Shown here piece by piece: positions 45,851 through 54,186 of a stretch of 64,000 bases of DNA. A program made the position numbers and the translations under genes. The DNA is taken from the NCBI RefSeq assembly GCF_016907535.1, contig NZ_JAFBCF010000001.1, forward strand, positions 3,968,001-4,032,000, in the 5' to 3' direction. This DNA is from Microlunatus panaciterrae. Its GTDB lineage: Bacteria; Actinomycetota; Actinomycetes; Propionibacteriales; Propionibacteriaceae. Each line of letters starts with the position of its first letter. The first letter of the stretch is position 1. The notes beneath the pieces are model-generated. The model had not been told where the DNA came from. It saw only the letters and a program-made list of their open reading frames with translations, and did not search any database.

Positions 45851-46027
45851 TCAGTACGTCTGCGAATGACAGATCATTGACTCGGTGCGACCGAGGTCCA
45901 CGAACCGGCGCGTGGTGAGCCAGGCCGACGTGCCCTGCGCCGGCGCCGAAGAGGCGTTCCGCGGGCTGACGTCGGCTGCGCCCGACGACTGAGTTCGGCT
46001 CGGCAGAGCTCCCAGTCTGATGCGCAT
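45851..46027 (-). CDS. Putative cysteine leader peptide of the sulfate operon
   Basis: The 58-codon frame from ATG 46027 (GGAAGG seven bases upstream) ends in TTRRFVDLGRTESMICHSQTY. This matches the pattern (R-x-VDL-x-R-x-x-S-x-x-C) of short leader peptides that I recall before sulfur-metabolism operons in Streptomyces and relatives. The single Cys codon lies near the end, so translation could sense charged tRNA-Cys and control read-through into sir, which begins 104 bp downstream. The N-terminal half shows no conservation that I know of, so the true start may lie closer to the RRFVDL motif. Confidence 0.65.
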   Translation of the reverse strand: MRIRLGALPSRTQSSGAADVSPRNASSAPAQGTSAWLTTRRFVDLGRTESMICHSQTY

Positions 46028-46127
46028 GGGTCAACCTTCCGCCCTGACGACCTCCCGGATCAAGTCGAAATCTCAAATAGTAAGATGAGGTATCAGAATA
46101 TGGTACGTCGACCGGACTGAGCCCGCC

Positions 46128-47459
46128 TCACCCGGCTGTCAGCTCCGCTGCCGCAAGGATCACCGCGGCAGCGGACCACCCGAGCGGCGCCACCGAGGCC
46201 GGTGACCCGTCGGCCAGCACCTTCTCCGGAATCGACCCTCCCGCTGTGCGGTGGACGTCCAACCAGCGGAGGTAGTGGACTGCGGACTCCCGGTCCCCCA
46301 GGGCTGCGGCGACCAGGGCGTAGGTCGCCGTCGTCGGCGTCCAGCTGATCCCGTCAGGCCGCCAGCCCCCGCCAGGAGCCAGTCCACCCGCTGGTCTCGC
46401 CATCTCACTGGCTGAGCGACGCCAGGCGTCGACGACGTCGGCCGGGTGCTCTCGCACGAAGGGTGGCAGTAGGAAGGAGGCGCCGAGGTCGACCGAGCGA
46501 GCCGGTCCGCCGAGGTAGCGCGGATAGCCATCCGGCCCGAACCTGGTGCTGATGGCGGTGCGGAGGTCGATGGCCCGGCTGGTGTTGGTCTCCGCCGCGC
46601 GGGTGGCCCCGATCGTGCGGTAAAGCCGTCCGGCCGACTCCGACCCGGCCAGCAGCACGGCCGCGGTCGCCAGGCTGAGCCGGTCCTCGCTGGGCTTCTC
46701 CCAGTAGTCCGAGGACGGTGGCGGGAGGTGGCTGTCCGGATCCAGCGCGTTGCCGATCGCAGCTGAGGACGCATCGAGCAGGCGTCGATGGCTGCGGACG
46801 TAGTCGGCACGTTCAGACCTGGGCACCGTGCCTGCCACCACCTCGAGCGCCCACAACGACCAGCCCACGCCGTCGAGCTGGCTGCCGCGGTCGTCCGGCA
46901 CCAGGCTGCCGTCGGTCCGGTAGCGGGCCTGGAACGTGCCATCGTGACCCTGGACACGGGTCAGGAAGTTCAGCACATGCTCAGCGTCGCCGTGATGCCC
47001 GGTGCGGGCCAACGCGGCAGCAACGAAGGCGGAGTCGCGGGGCCAGACGTTGTTCCAGGGCGGAGGCGCTCCGGCGACCGCCACCCCGCCGGGCTGGGCG
47101 AGCAGGTGGAGATCCAGCAGCGCATCGCGCACCAGGGTGGTGTCGCCCAGCTCCGGCACCGACGGGACGGTACCGGCTGCCAACCAGTCCTGCTGCCGGC
47201 GGACCTGGCTGGCCGCGTCCGGTGTGTCGCGCAGCACCCGGGTTCCGGCTATCAGCTGGCCTTCGTCACCAGGCTTGACCTCGACCACCGAGCCGTCCCT
47301 GCCGACCGCCAGAGTGGAGAGGTAGAGCGGTACGCGGCTCTGCCGATGCTGCAGCCAGCCCGCGGTGAGCGTGACCACCACCACCAGCGCCGCAGCCAGC
47401 CACCACAGGCCCGCCGCCCGGGAGGGCCGCGCCAACTGGTGGAGATGGCCCGTGGTCAC
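46128..47459 (-). CDS. Membrane-anchored GH15-like (glucoamylase-type) protein
   Basis: The 443-residue product has one N-terminal membrane helix (LWWLAAALVVVVTLTAGWL, about 18-36), so the rest faces outside. The body is an alpha/alpha-toroid of glucoamylase type, with NNVWPRDSAFVAAALARTG, LNFLTRVQGHDGTFQARY, LDGVGWSLWALEVVAG and SWTPTTATYALVAAAL. GH15 enzymes hydrolyse alpha-glucosides. I could not place both catalytic glutamates with certainty, so activity is unproven. It lies four bases from the BrkB-family gene, probably in one unit. Confidence 0.72.
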   Translation of the reverse strand: MTTGHLHQLARPSRAAGLWWLAAALVVVVTLTAGWLQHRQSRVPLYLSTLAVGRDGSVVEVKPGDEGQLIAGTRVLRDTPDAASQVRRQQDWLAAGTVPSVPELGDTTLVRDALLDLHLLAQPGGVAVAGAPPPWNNVWPRDSAFVAAALARTGHHGDAEHVLNFLTRVQGHDGTFQARYRTDGSLVPDDRGSQLDGVGWSLWALEVVAGTVPRSERADYVRSHRRLLDASSAAIGNALDPDSHLPPPSSDYWEKPSEDRLSLATAAVLLAGSESAGRLYRTIGATRAAETNTSRAIDLRTAISTRFGPDGYPRYLGGPARSVDLGASFLLPPFVREHPADVVDAWRRSASEMARPAGGLAPGGGWRPDGISWTPTTATYALVAAALGDRESAVHYLRWLDVHRTAGGSIPEKVLADGSPASVAPLGWSAAAVILAAAELTAG

Positions 47460-47463
47460 CCGC

Positions 47464-48414
47464 TCAGTCTGGCAGACGCGTCGCCTCGTCGATCTGGTCC
47501 GCCTGGGCCGGGTGGATGCCCGAGAGCCGGGGCCAGACCACGTCCAGGGCGGCGTTGAACGCGGCGCCGATCAGCACCGCGATCGCGATCACGTACAACC
47601 AGATCAGGACCGCGATCGGCGCGGCGAGCGGACCGTAGATCGAGGTGCCCCCGGTGGAGACGCTCAGCACCACCCGGAGGAGGGCGCTGCCGCCGATCCA
47701 CATCAGCAGGGTCAGTGCCGCGCCCGGCAGGTCCGCTCGCCATCGCGTCCGTACGGGCACCGCCAGGTGGTACAGGGTGGCGAGGATGCAGACCGATCCC
47801 AGCAGGACCACCGGCCAGTACAGCGCACCGACGATCTCCAGCTGGCTGGGCAGGATCTCATCGATGACGGTGGGACCGGCCAGCACCAGCGGGAGCAGCA
47901 CCACCCCGACCAGCAGGAAGACCAGGTAGAGCGAGAAGGACAGCGCCCGGGTGCGGACGATGCCGCGTTTGCCGGCCAGACCGTACATGATGGTGATCGT
48001 GTCGACGAAGACGTTCAGTGCCCGCGAACCTGACCAGAGGGCGATGATGAAGCCAATGGAGATGATCTCGAACCGGCCGCCGGCCAGCACCTCGTCCAGA
48101 GTGGGTTTGATCACCTTGTTGACGGAGTCGGTGGTCAGCGCCCGGGAGGCCAGGGCCAGCACCTGGGAACGGAAGTTGCTGACCGTCTTGACGTCGAAGC
48201 GGTTGGCGACATAGCCGATGGCTCCAGCAAGACCGAAGATCAACGGCGGCAGGGACAGAATGGCGAAGAAGGCCGCCTCGGCGGCGAGCCCGGTGACCCG
48301 GTAGCGGAAGCAGGCGCCGACCGTCTGGGCCAGCAGGCGCCAGACCGACCGCATCCACGCGCTCGGCGCCCGGTGCAGCGGAAACCTCCGTGCAGGCCGC
48401 CCGCGATCTCCCAT
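47464..48414 (-). CDS. YihY/BrkB-family inner membrane protein
   Basis: The 316-residue protein has about six membrane segments. The conserved YihY pattern is present: GLAAEAAFFAILSLPPLIFGL, a cytosolic loop with VNKVIKPTLDEVLAGG, GSRALNVFVDTITIMYGL, and the C-terminal GGTSIYGPLAAPIAVLIWLY with AVLIGAAFNAALD. The family was once called ribonuclease BN but that is not its activity; its role is unknown, possibly transport. The GH15-like gene follows directly. Confidence 0.9.
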   Translation of the reverse strand: MGDRGRPARRFPLHRAPSAWMRSVWRLLAQTVGACFRYRVTGLAAEAAFFAILSLPPLIFGLAGAIGYVANRFDVKTVSNFRSQVLALASRALTTDSVNKVIKPTLDEVLAGGRFEIISIGFIIALWSGSRALNVFVDTITIMYGLAGKRGIVRTRALSFSLYLVFLLVGVVLLPLVLAGPTVIDEILPSQLEIVGALYWPVVLLGSVCILATLYHLAVPVRTRWRADLPGAALTLLMWIGGSALLRVVLSVSTGGTSIYGPLAAPIAVLIWLYVIAIAVLIGAAFNAALDVVWPRLSGIHPAQADQIDEATRLPD

Positions 48415-48497
48415 GACCTCAGCCTAGGGGAGGGGTGATCGAAGCCCGGGATGCCACGTCTCCTGGTCCGCTGACCCTTCCAGCCCTTCGCCTGGCG

Positions 48498-50018
48498 TCA
48501 AGGTGGCGGTGCCACCCACGAGGGACGGCGAAGTTGATATCGGCCGGCACGAGCGATGACGGGCCAGCGGTTGATCGTCGCCTCCGTTGCGCGCGTGAAC
48601 CCGAACCGCGTGCTGTAGCGCACCACCAGGGTCGCGGACCCGCTGCTCAGATAGCTTAGCGCAAACCGCTGCCATTCAGGGTCGTTGTGGCGTCTGAGGT
48701 TGCTGCCTTCTGAGCGTCGGACGTAGGAATACCCGCCCAGGTCGAGGGAGAGGTGACACCCCCGGTCCAGGTTGCGACTGAGAACGTCGAGTTCGATCAG
48801 AGTGCTCGGGTCGTCTGAGGTGATGCAGCCGGGGAGGGTGCGGACGGCGGCTTGCAGGCGCGCCGCGGGGAAGGAGTGCCCGAAGCGCGCCCCTCTCAGC
48901 GGCACAGCGTAGACGGTGAGGCCGACCACCAGAGCCGCGGTCACGAGGACGGGTGCCCTGGGCCTCCACCGGGCCGTCCTGCGCAGGAGTGGTCCTGTCG
49001 CTGCGCCGACCGTGATGGCCGCCGGTCCTGCGATCAGGCCCGGATAGTGCGGAAACCAGGACGGCACGGCAAGCAGCATCAGCGACAGGATGCCCAGCAA
49101 CGCGACGGCGAGGCGAGCCTCCGGCAGGTGGGTCGCGAGCACCGCGGCTAGGACGAAACACAGGACGGCGACCCCCACCAGCAGTGGTAGCCACGCCGCC
49201 AGCGGCTGCTTGAGCAGGCCGAGTCCCGTCATGTCGGCCAACCGTGCAGTCACGGGTGTCGCGGAACGAGCCCGATCCACTTGGTTGACGATGACATAAC
49301 GCCACATCTGCACCGGAGAGGCGAGAAAGAATGGCAGACAGACCACGGTTCCGGCACCGACCGCGCCGAGTGTCAACCAGAGCAGCTGTCGGAGGCCGGC
49401 AGCGCGTAGGAGCCAGACGGCGAGCACCAGGAACGGGACGACTCCCCAGATCTTCACCACAGTGGCATAGCCCAACAGCGCCCCGGCCAGCACCACCCAG
49501 CCGGCGACGTCGCGGCGCCGCTCGCGGCACAGGAGCAGGAGGGCGACGACGAGACAGGTGCCGGCGACCGGTTCCAGCCGGGTGGTCTGTTCGACGGCGA
49601 CCGCCGGGTAGAAGACCGCATAGAAGAGGCCACCGAAGACCGCACCGAAGATCGTGGCGGGCCTCAGGATCCGGTAGATCACAACGGCATTCAGGCTCCC
49701 TAGGAGCATGCAACCCAGCCTGGCGAGCGCCATCGCCTGGGCGTCTCCGACCCCGTAGCCGAGCACCGCGAACGGGGCCAGAGCCAGCACGATCCCGGGC
49801 GGGTGGAGCAGCAGGAAGTCGCGATAGGGCATCCTGCCGTGCACCAGGCCGATGGCGGCTCCGAAGTAGACGGCGGAGTCATACTGCTTGACCGCATAGA
49901 GGCCGGAGGAGCGCAGTACCGGAATCAGCCGAGCGAGGAAGGCGGCGGCGGCTATGGCCAGCGCCAGCAACCAGCCGAGCCTGGGGGCCGGTGCGACCGC
50001 TTCTCCTTCATCCCCCAT
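48498..50018 (-). CDS. GT-C-fold polytopic membrane glycosyltransferase-like protein
   Basis: The 506-residue product has about ten hydrophobic segments. An early extracytoplasmic acidic motif is present (AVKQYDSAVYFGAA, near residues 42-55), followed by HGRMPYRDFLLLHPPGIVLAL, a pattern seen in GT39/GT87-like enzymes that use polyprenyl-phosphate sugars. A soluble tail of about 130 residues follows the last helix. The acceptor is unknown. ATG 50018 was chosen; an in-frame TTG at 50042 adds eight residues. It is divergent from the methyltransferase gene. Confidence 0.78.
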   Translation of the reverse strand: MGDEGEAVAPAPRLGWLLALAIAAAAFLARLIPVLRSSGLYAVKQYDSAVYFGAAIGLVHGRMPYRDFLLLHPPGIVLALAPFAVLGYGVGDAQAMALARLGCMLLGSLNAVVIYRILRPATIFGAVFGGLFYAVFYPAVAVEQTTRLEPVAGTCLVVALLLLCRERRRDVAGWVVLAGALLGYATVVKIWGVVPFLVLAVWLLRAAGLRQLLWLTLGAVGAGTVVCLPFFLASPVQMWRYVIVNQVDRARSATPVTARLADMTGLGLLKQPLAAWLPLLVGVAVLCFVLAAVLATHLPEARLAVALLGILSLMLLAVPSWFPHYPGLIAGPAAITVGAATGPLLRRTARWRPRAPVLVTAALVVGLTVYAVPLRGARFGHSFPAARLQAAVRTLPGCITSDDPSTLIELDVLSRNLDRGCHLSLDLGGYSYVRRSEGSNLRRHNDPEWQRFALSYLSSGSATLVVRYSTRFGFTRATEATINRWPVIARAGRYQLRRPSWVAPPP

Positions 50019-50203
50019 AGCGACCAGTGAAGCAGTCGACAACCCCGATAGCCAGACACTGCACCTGTGGGTTGGGGACGCCCCGGCCCCCTCACCCGTT
50101 GCGCTGGTGGCCGGCGGACTGCCAGCTGGGGGTGGATCCTGGATTCGAGTGGTCAGATCCCAGCACCGGGGGGCTCTGGATCCTCAGAAGGGTGGGGAAC
50201 ATC

Positions 50204-51004
50204 ATGGGGAGTGCGGTTCCGGGTGACCGGTGGTCGAGTGGTGAGCAGTACGAGCCGTATATCGGCCGCTGGAGCCGAGCGGTCGCCTCGGACTTCGTCG
50301 CGTGGCTGGGCCTCCCGGCTAGGGCGACCTGGCTCGACGTGGGATGCGGTACGGGGGCGCTCAGCGGGGCTGTGCAGCGTCTGGCAGCACCGTCACACCT
50401 GCTGGGGGTGGACCCGTCGCCGGCGTTCATCGACTACGCACGCAGCCACGTGGTCGACTCGGCGGTCAGCTTCGCCGTCGGTGACGCGCAGCGGCTCCCC
50501 GCCGACGATGGCTCCTTCGACGCCGTCGTGTCGGGGCTGGTGCTGAACTTCATCCCGGACCGTCCCGGTGCGCTGGGCGAGATGCGTCGGGTGGCCCGCA
50601 GCGGCGGTGTCGTTGCTGCCTACGTCTGGGACTATCCAGGAGAGATGTGGCTGCTTCGGCACTTCTGGGACGCGGCGGTTGAGCTCGACGCTGCTGCCCT
50701 CGACCTGCACGAGGGATACCGGTTCGCCTTCTGCCGGCAGGCGGAACTGGCGCTGCTGTTCGAGGCTGCCGGGTTCGCGCAGGTGGTGAGCCGGGGTCTT
50801 GTGGTCCCTACGGTGTTCTCCAGCTTCGACGACTATTGGCAGCCGTTCCTGGGTGGCCAGGGACCTGCACCGACCTACGTCAGATCCCTGGATGAGAACC
50901 GGCGCAACGAGCTCCGCACTGCCGTCCATGACCGCCTTCCGCAGGGCCACGACGGGTCGATCTCCCTGTCGGCACGCGCCTGGGCAGTCAAGGCGCGTCG
51001 TTAG
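50204..51004 (+). CDS. Class I SAM-dependent methyltransferase
   Basis: The 266-residue product has the SAM-binding motif I (WLDVGCGTGALSGAVQRLA, about 43-61), the acidic residue of motif II (LLGVDPSPAFIDYA), motif III (VGDAQRLPADDGSFDAV) and GLVLNFIPDRPGALGEM. It resembles UbiE/Methyltransf_11 proteins that act on small molecules; the substrate is unknown. ATG 50204 has GGTGGGG upstream. The longer frame upstream overlaps the divergent gene's promoter and is not conserved. A decayed dispersed-repeat copy (51043-51062) lies between it and arsR. Confidence 0.88.
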   Translation: MGSAVPGDRWSSGEQYEPYIGRWSRAVASDFVAWLGLPARATWLDVGCGTGALSGAVQRLAAPSHLLGVDPSPAFIDYARSHVVDSAVSFAVGDAQRLPADDGSFDAVVSGLVLNFIPDRPGALGEMRRVARSGGVVAAYVWDYPGEMWLLRHFWDAAVELDAAALDLHEGYRFAFCRQAELALLFEAAGFAQVVSRGLVVPTVFSSFDDYWQPFLGGQGPAPTYVRSLDENRRNELRTAVHDRLPQGHDGSISLSARAWAVKARR

Positions 51005-51056
51005 CGCCGGCTGCGAACACCGCCGGGCGGGGTCGAGTAGCCGCCCTTCGACGGGG

Positions 51057-51416
51057 TCAGGGCGCGCATTCGGAGCTCCCGATCAGGGCGGCCAGGCTCG
51101 CCAACGCCTCGGACCGGGCCCGGTAGTAGACCCAGACCCCTCTCTTGGAGCGATCGAGCAACCCCACCTCGTGCAGCACCTTGAGGTGATGGCTGATGGT
51201 GGGTTGGGAGAGGTCGAAGGCATCGGTGAGGTCGCAGACGCAGGCTTCACCACCCTTGTGGGACGCCACCATCGACATCAACCGCAGCCGAACGGGATCG
51301 GCCAGCGCCTTCAGCAGCGGCGCGATCTGCTCCGCCTGAGGCTGGCTCAATGGTTCACGGGACAGGGGCGGGCAACAGGCCACTGCCTCGACCGGACTCA
51401 GCATTAACTTCGACAC
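51057..51416 (-). CDS. arsR: ArsR-family arsenite-responsive repressor
   Basis: The 119-residue winged-helix repressor has the recognition helix LSQPTISHHLKVLHEVGLL (about 69-87). Cysteines suited to As(III) are C14-C15 in AVACCPP and C59 and C61 in EACVCDL. A vicinal pair near the N-terminus plus one on the DNA-binding helix resembles the Corynebacterium-type ArsR site (recalled C15, C16, C55). It should repress itself and the divergent arsI. GTG 51416 is the start; ATG 51404 is possible. The stop codon is contributed by a dispersed-repeat remnant. Confidence 0.9.
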   Translation of the reverse strand: MSKLMLSPVEAVACCPPLSREPLSQPQAEQIAPLLKALADPVRLRLMSMVASHKGGEACVCDLTDAFDLSQPTISHHLKVLHEVGLLDRSKRGVWVYYRARSEALASLAALIGSSECAP

Positions 51417-51425
51417 CCATCTATA

Positions 51426-51475
51426 TTGACATGAGTCGATGTCCGTGGCAACCTACACACATAGACCATCGTCTA
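51426..51475. promoter_or_regulatory. Pair of GAC-N4-GTC dyads between arsR and arsI, candidate ArsR operators
   Basis: TTGAC-ATGA-GTCGA (51426-51439, four of five arm positions matching) and TAGAC-CATC-GTCTA (51462-51475, perfect) share the core GAC-N4-GTC. Their centres are 36 bp apart in the 83-bp divergent intergenic region. Confidence 0.6.
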
Positions 51476-51499
51476 AGTCTCAATACCTGGAGGAACGTC

Positions 51500-51997
51500 A
51501 TGTCCCGAGTACAGCTGGCCCTCAACGTCGACAGCATCGACGAGGCGGTTGCCTTCTACTCCAAGCTGTTCGGTGCCGAACCGGCCAAGCGCCGCCCCGG
51601 CTACGCCAACTTCGCCATTGCCGAACCGCCTCTCAAGCTTGTCCTGCTGGAGAACCCTGGTCAGGGCGGCTCTCTCAACCATCTCGGCGTCGAGGTTGCC
51701 GACGTCGACACCGTCGATGCCGAGCAGACCCGCCTTGCCGAGGCGGGTCTGGCCTCGATCGACGAGCGTGGAACCACCTGCTGCTACGCGAAGCAGGACA
51801 AGTTCTGGGTGGAGGGAGCGCCGAGCGGCGAGCGGTGGGAGATCTACACCGTCCTGGCTGACAGCCAGAGCTTCTTTGCCACCACGCCCGAGCAGGACGC
51901 CTGCTGTGGCCCTCAACAGGTGGCAGCTGAACACGCTGCGACAGCTGACCAGGGGGCTGCGGGCGAGCCGGTAGCCAGCGTCGGCGGCTGCTGCTGA
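51500..51997 (+). CDS. arsI: ArsI/CadI-type organoarsenical C-As lyase (VOC family)
   Basis: The 165-residue dioxygenase-like protein should cleave the C-As bond of trivalent methyl- or aromatic arsenicals, releasing As(III). It begins MSRVQLALNVDSIDEAVAFY with FANFAIAEPPLKLV-like core (YANFAIAEPPLKLVLLENP). Probable Fe(II) ligands are Q5, H61 (NHLGVEV) and E114 (RWEIY), and C94-C95 form the arsenic-binding vicinal pair (TTCCYAKQDKFW). This agrees with the Gln/His/Glu set and Cys pair I recall for Thermomonospora ArsI. The C-terminal tail carries two further CC pairs (C135-136, C164-165). GGAGG precedes the ATG. Confidence 0.92.
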   Translation: MSRVQLALNVDSIDEAVAFYSKLFGAEPAKRRPGYANFAIAEPPLKLVLLENPGQGGSLNHLGVEVADVDTVDAEQTRLAEAGLASIDERGTTCCYAKQDKFWVEGAPSGERWEIYTVLADSQSFFATTPEQDACCGPQQVAAEHAATADQGAAGEPVASVGGCC

Positions 51998-52019
51998 GAG
52001 GTCCCGGCTCTCCGAAGCC

Positions 52020-52065
52020 CTGTGGGCGGGATTTCTACCGTGGTCGGTAGGGATCCCGCCCACAG
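52020..52065 (+). terminator. Strong hairpin after arsI
   Basis: CTGTGGGCGGGAT (52020-52032) and CTACC (52035-52039) pair with GGTAG (52046-52050) and ATCCCGCCCACAG (52053-52065) around a 6-base loop, with a 2-base T-G mismatch site. It lies 23 bp after the arsI stop. Confidence 0.85.
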
Positions 52066-52219
52066 ACGGTTGGCGGAGCAAACCATTCTGTCTGCGGCGG
52101 CGAATAGGGTCTTGCGGTACGCATGTTGATGCAGAACGATCGTCGGGGCGCGGACAGTTCACTCCTCTTGGCCTCGACGCGATGCGGCACAGGGGACCTA
52201 GGGAACGGATCTACGGAAC

Positions 52220-52432
52220 TTGAACGACGGATGGATCAGGCAACAGGACGGGTCGCACCGTGCGAACGGGCGGTACGTCTGGGTGGAGGTCAGGCAGGCG
52301 CGGGACACCTTTTTCGTCGTGTCGGGTGGTGCCATGCGCGGCGGCGCGCACAGAAGCCTCGAGTCGGCCAAGGCGAGTGCCCTGACGTGGCTGGCGCTCC
52401 TCGACGACGTGCACCGACCCGCCGAGCATTGA
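52220..52432 (+). CDS. Small hypothetical protein with TTG start
   Basis: The 70-residue product is not recognised. Its composition looks genuine (GRYVWVEVRQARDTFFVVSG, then SLESAKASALTWLALLDDVH) with high third-position GC. The reading frame has no ATG or GTG before the conserved-looking part. A stop lies at 52199-52201, so TTG 52220 is the only usable start, with a weak ACGGA site. A TAGGGT hexamer at 52105-52110 could be its -10. A perfect bidirectional hairpin lies just after the stop. A predicted mixed alpha/beta fold is likely. Confidence 0.5.
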   Translation: MNDGWIRQQDGSHRANGRYVWVEVRQARDTFFVVSGGAMRGGAHRSLESAKASALTWLALLDDVHRPAEH

Positions 52433-52447
52433 GGCCCCCGACGGGAC

Positions 52448-52485
52448 CGGGGGTCAGCCGAGCCGGATGGCTCGGCTGACCCCCG
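52448..52485. terminator. Perfect 17-bp hairpin between convergent genes (bidirectional terminator)
   Basis: CGGGGGTCAGCCGAGCC (52448-52464) and GGCTCGGCTGACCCCCG (52469-52485) are exact complements around the loop GGAT. It sits between the small gene ending at 52432 and the SpoIID gene ending at 52507 on the other strand, so it can serve both. Confidence 0.9.
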
Positions 52486-52506
52486 AGTCGGGAGCGGTTC
52501 AGCGAC

Positions 52507-54186
52507 TCACTGCTTCGGTTGAACGTGTGTGACCGTGCAACGGGGCTTGCCGTCGCGGTCCTTGCCGACCGAGATCCGAATCTTCGCCTTGCCGGGAGCG
52601 CTCGGCGGATTCAGCGGGTTGCGGGCGTCGTAGACCGTGCCCAAGCGGTAGTCGAGCGAGCGGGTCCGGTTGAGGGTCTGCAGTCGGACACCGGAACCGG
52701 TGTAGCTCCTGACGGTGGAGTCGGTGGCCACGGTGCGTGCCCTGGTCGTCCAACCTGCGTAGTCGATGCGGACCCGCTTGATGCCGTCGGCGCCGGTGTA
52801 GGTCGAGCCCCAGACAGCCTTCGTCTTCCAGGTGATCCCGCCACCGTCGACGCACGACCCTGTCGTGGTCACCTTGGCGACCGGGGCAGCGGCCGGCGGC
52901 ACGGCACCGGTGATGGTGAAGAGGGTGGAACGCAGGCCGAAAACGGACTGGAACGAACCGCCGCTGACGCTGAGGGTGCTGTTGCTGCCGATGATCTTGA
53001 TGGTCTTGACCCGGCCGCCATACCTGCCGGCGCCGTCGCGCACGGTGACCTGCAGCTGCCTGACGGTCCCGACCGACGGCCACACGCGAGCCACGGTCGC
53101 TGCGGTGATCTTCCGTGACCAGGCGTTCGACACGACGACGCCGTCGTACGGGTCGGGGTGGGCACTGAGGTAAGGGAAGTCACCCTGGGCAGTATGGCCG
53201 CCGTTGGAGCTGGCGAACTGGGTGAACGCGATGGTGGAGCCGTACTTGAGGACCTGCCCGGCGGTGGCGGCGACGGCGGCGTTGCCGGCAGCCGTCTCCC
53301 GGATGGTCCGCCGACCGCCAGAGACGGTGGCATAGCCGGAGTAGACCTGGCAGGCCGTGGTGTCGCAGACGTCATAGCTGGCGCGCGAGCTGGTGTTGGC
53401 CTGGGTTCGGGCGGCGAACGAGCGGGCCGCGACTGCCTGGGTCGCGACGGCGTCACGATCCCACGACGTCGGCATCTCCGAGGGGACCACCGACTGCAGG
53501 TACTGCTCCATCGTCAGCCTGTTGACCGTCTTGATCACACCACCGGACAGGACCGCCGAGACACGGCCACGGAGCTCTCGCACCGTCCCGTTCGGCAGCT
53601 GAACCGCGACAATCTTGGCGGTGTTCTCGAAGCCCCAGCTGGTCCCGGTGAGCGTCGTCTGGAGAGTCTTCCAACTGCCGGTGGCCGAGCGGTACTTCAG
53701 CTTCAGCGCCGAGTCGGACTCCATGATCCGCCAGTACGCGTAGCTGCTTCCGGTCGGCAGCACGAGCGAGGTCCCACCCGCGCCGAGAACCTTCAACCCG
53801 GGGCTGGCCACTACTCGGGTGTCATGGTCGTAGTCGGCGGTGATCCAGACCCTGATCTTCGTGCTCTTCGGCAGCGAGGACAGCGTCGTGCCGGGGTAGT
53901 AGAAGTTGAGGATCTGCTGCCAGCTCAACCCCTGCCTCGCGGCGCCCTCGGCCCCGTACTGGGACATGCCCCAGCCATGACCGAACCCGGCGCCGTTGAG
54001 CGTGAAGGTCCCGTCCTGCGGAAGCACGGCCGAGTCGGCTGCGGCCGGGGAGGGGGCCAGCAGCTGGCAGCCCAGGAGCACGCTGAGTGCGGCGCCTGCG
54101 GCCGCGAGCAGTCGGCGGCGCACCCTGCGCACAGTTGCTGACGTGCCAGTGGTGGCAGATGGGGTGGCTGGGACCTCTGTGATCAT
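52507..54186 (-). CDS. Secreted SpoIID/LytB domain-containing protein
   Basis: The 559-residue protein has a twin-Arg-flanked hydrophobic signal segment (RRRLLAAAGAALSVLLGCQLL, about 23-43) that may be a lipoprotein or Sec signal. The SpoIID domain follows: LNGAGFGHGWGMSQYGAEGA (about 64-82), LTMEQYLQSVVPSEMP, ATQAVAARSFAA and FASSNGGHTAQGDFPYL. SpoIID-like proteins are peptidoglycan lytic transglycosylases or their activators. In non-sporulating actinobacteria the role is probably cell-wall remodelling. The C-terminal 110 residues are an additional beta-rich part. ATG 54186 is chosen by the signal peptide; no clear ribosome site is visible. Confidence 0.87.
   Translation of the reverse strand: MITEVPATPSATTGTSATVRRVRRRLLAAAGAALSVLLGCQLLAPSPAAADSAVLPQDGTFTLNGAGFGHGWGMSQYGAEGAARQGLSWQQILNFYYPGTTLSSLPKSTKIRVWITADYDHDTRVVASPGLKVLGAGGTSLVLPTGSSYAYWRIMESDSALKLKYRSATGSWKTLQTTLTGTSWGFENTAKIVAVQLPNGTVRELRGRVSAVLSGGVIKTVNRLTMEQYLQSVVPSEMPTSWDRDAVATQAVAARSFAARTQANTSSRASYDVCDTTACQVYSGYATVSGGRRTIRETAAGNAAVAATAGQVLKYGSTIAFTQFASSNGGHTAQGDFPYLSAHPDPYDGVVVSNAWSRKITAATVARVWPSVGTVRQLQVTVRDGAGRYGGRVKTIKIIGSNSTLSVSGGSFQSVFGLRSTLFTITGAVPPAAAPVAKVTTTGSCVDGGGITWKTKAVWGSTYTGADGIKRVRIDYAGWTTRARTVATDSTVRSYTGSGVRLQTLNRTRSLDYRLGTVYDARNPLNPPSAPGKAKIRISVGKDRDGKPRCTVTHVQPKQ

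Noticed and set aside
44178-45869. 563-codon open frame antisense to sir
   Set aside because: Shadow of the sulfite reductase gene with composition typical of out-of-frame translation.
45807-46076. 89-codon frame overlapping the leader peptide
   Set aside because: It is a different frame with Arg/His-rich composition. The shifted frame 45851-46027 ends in the leader motif and has the better ribosome site.
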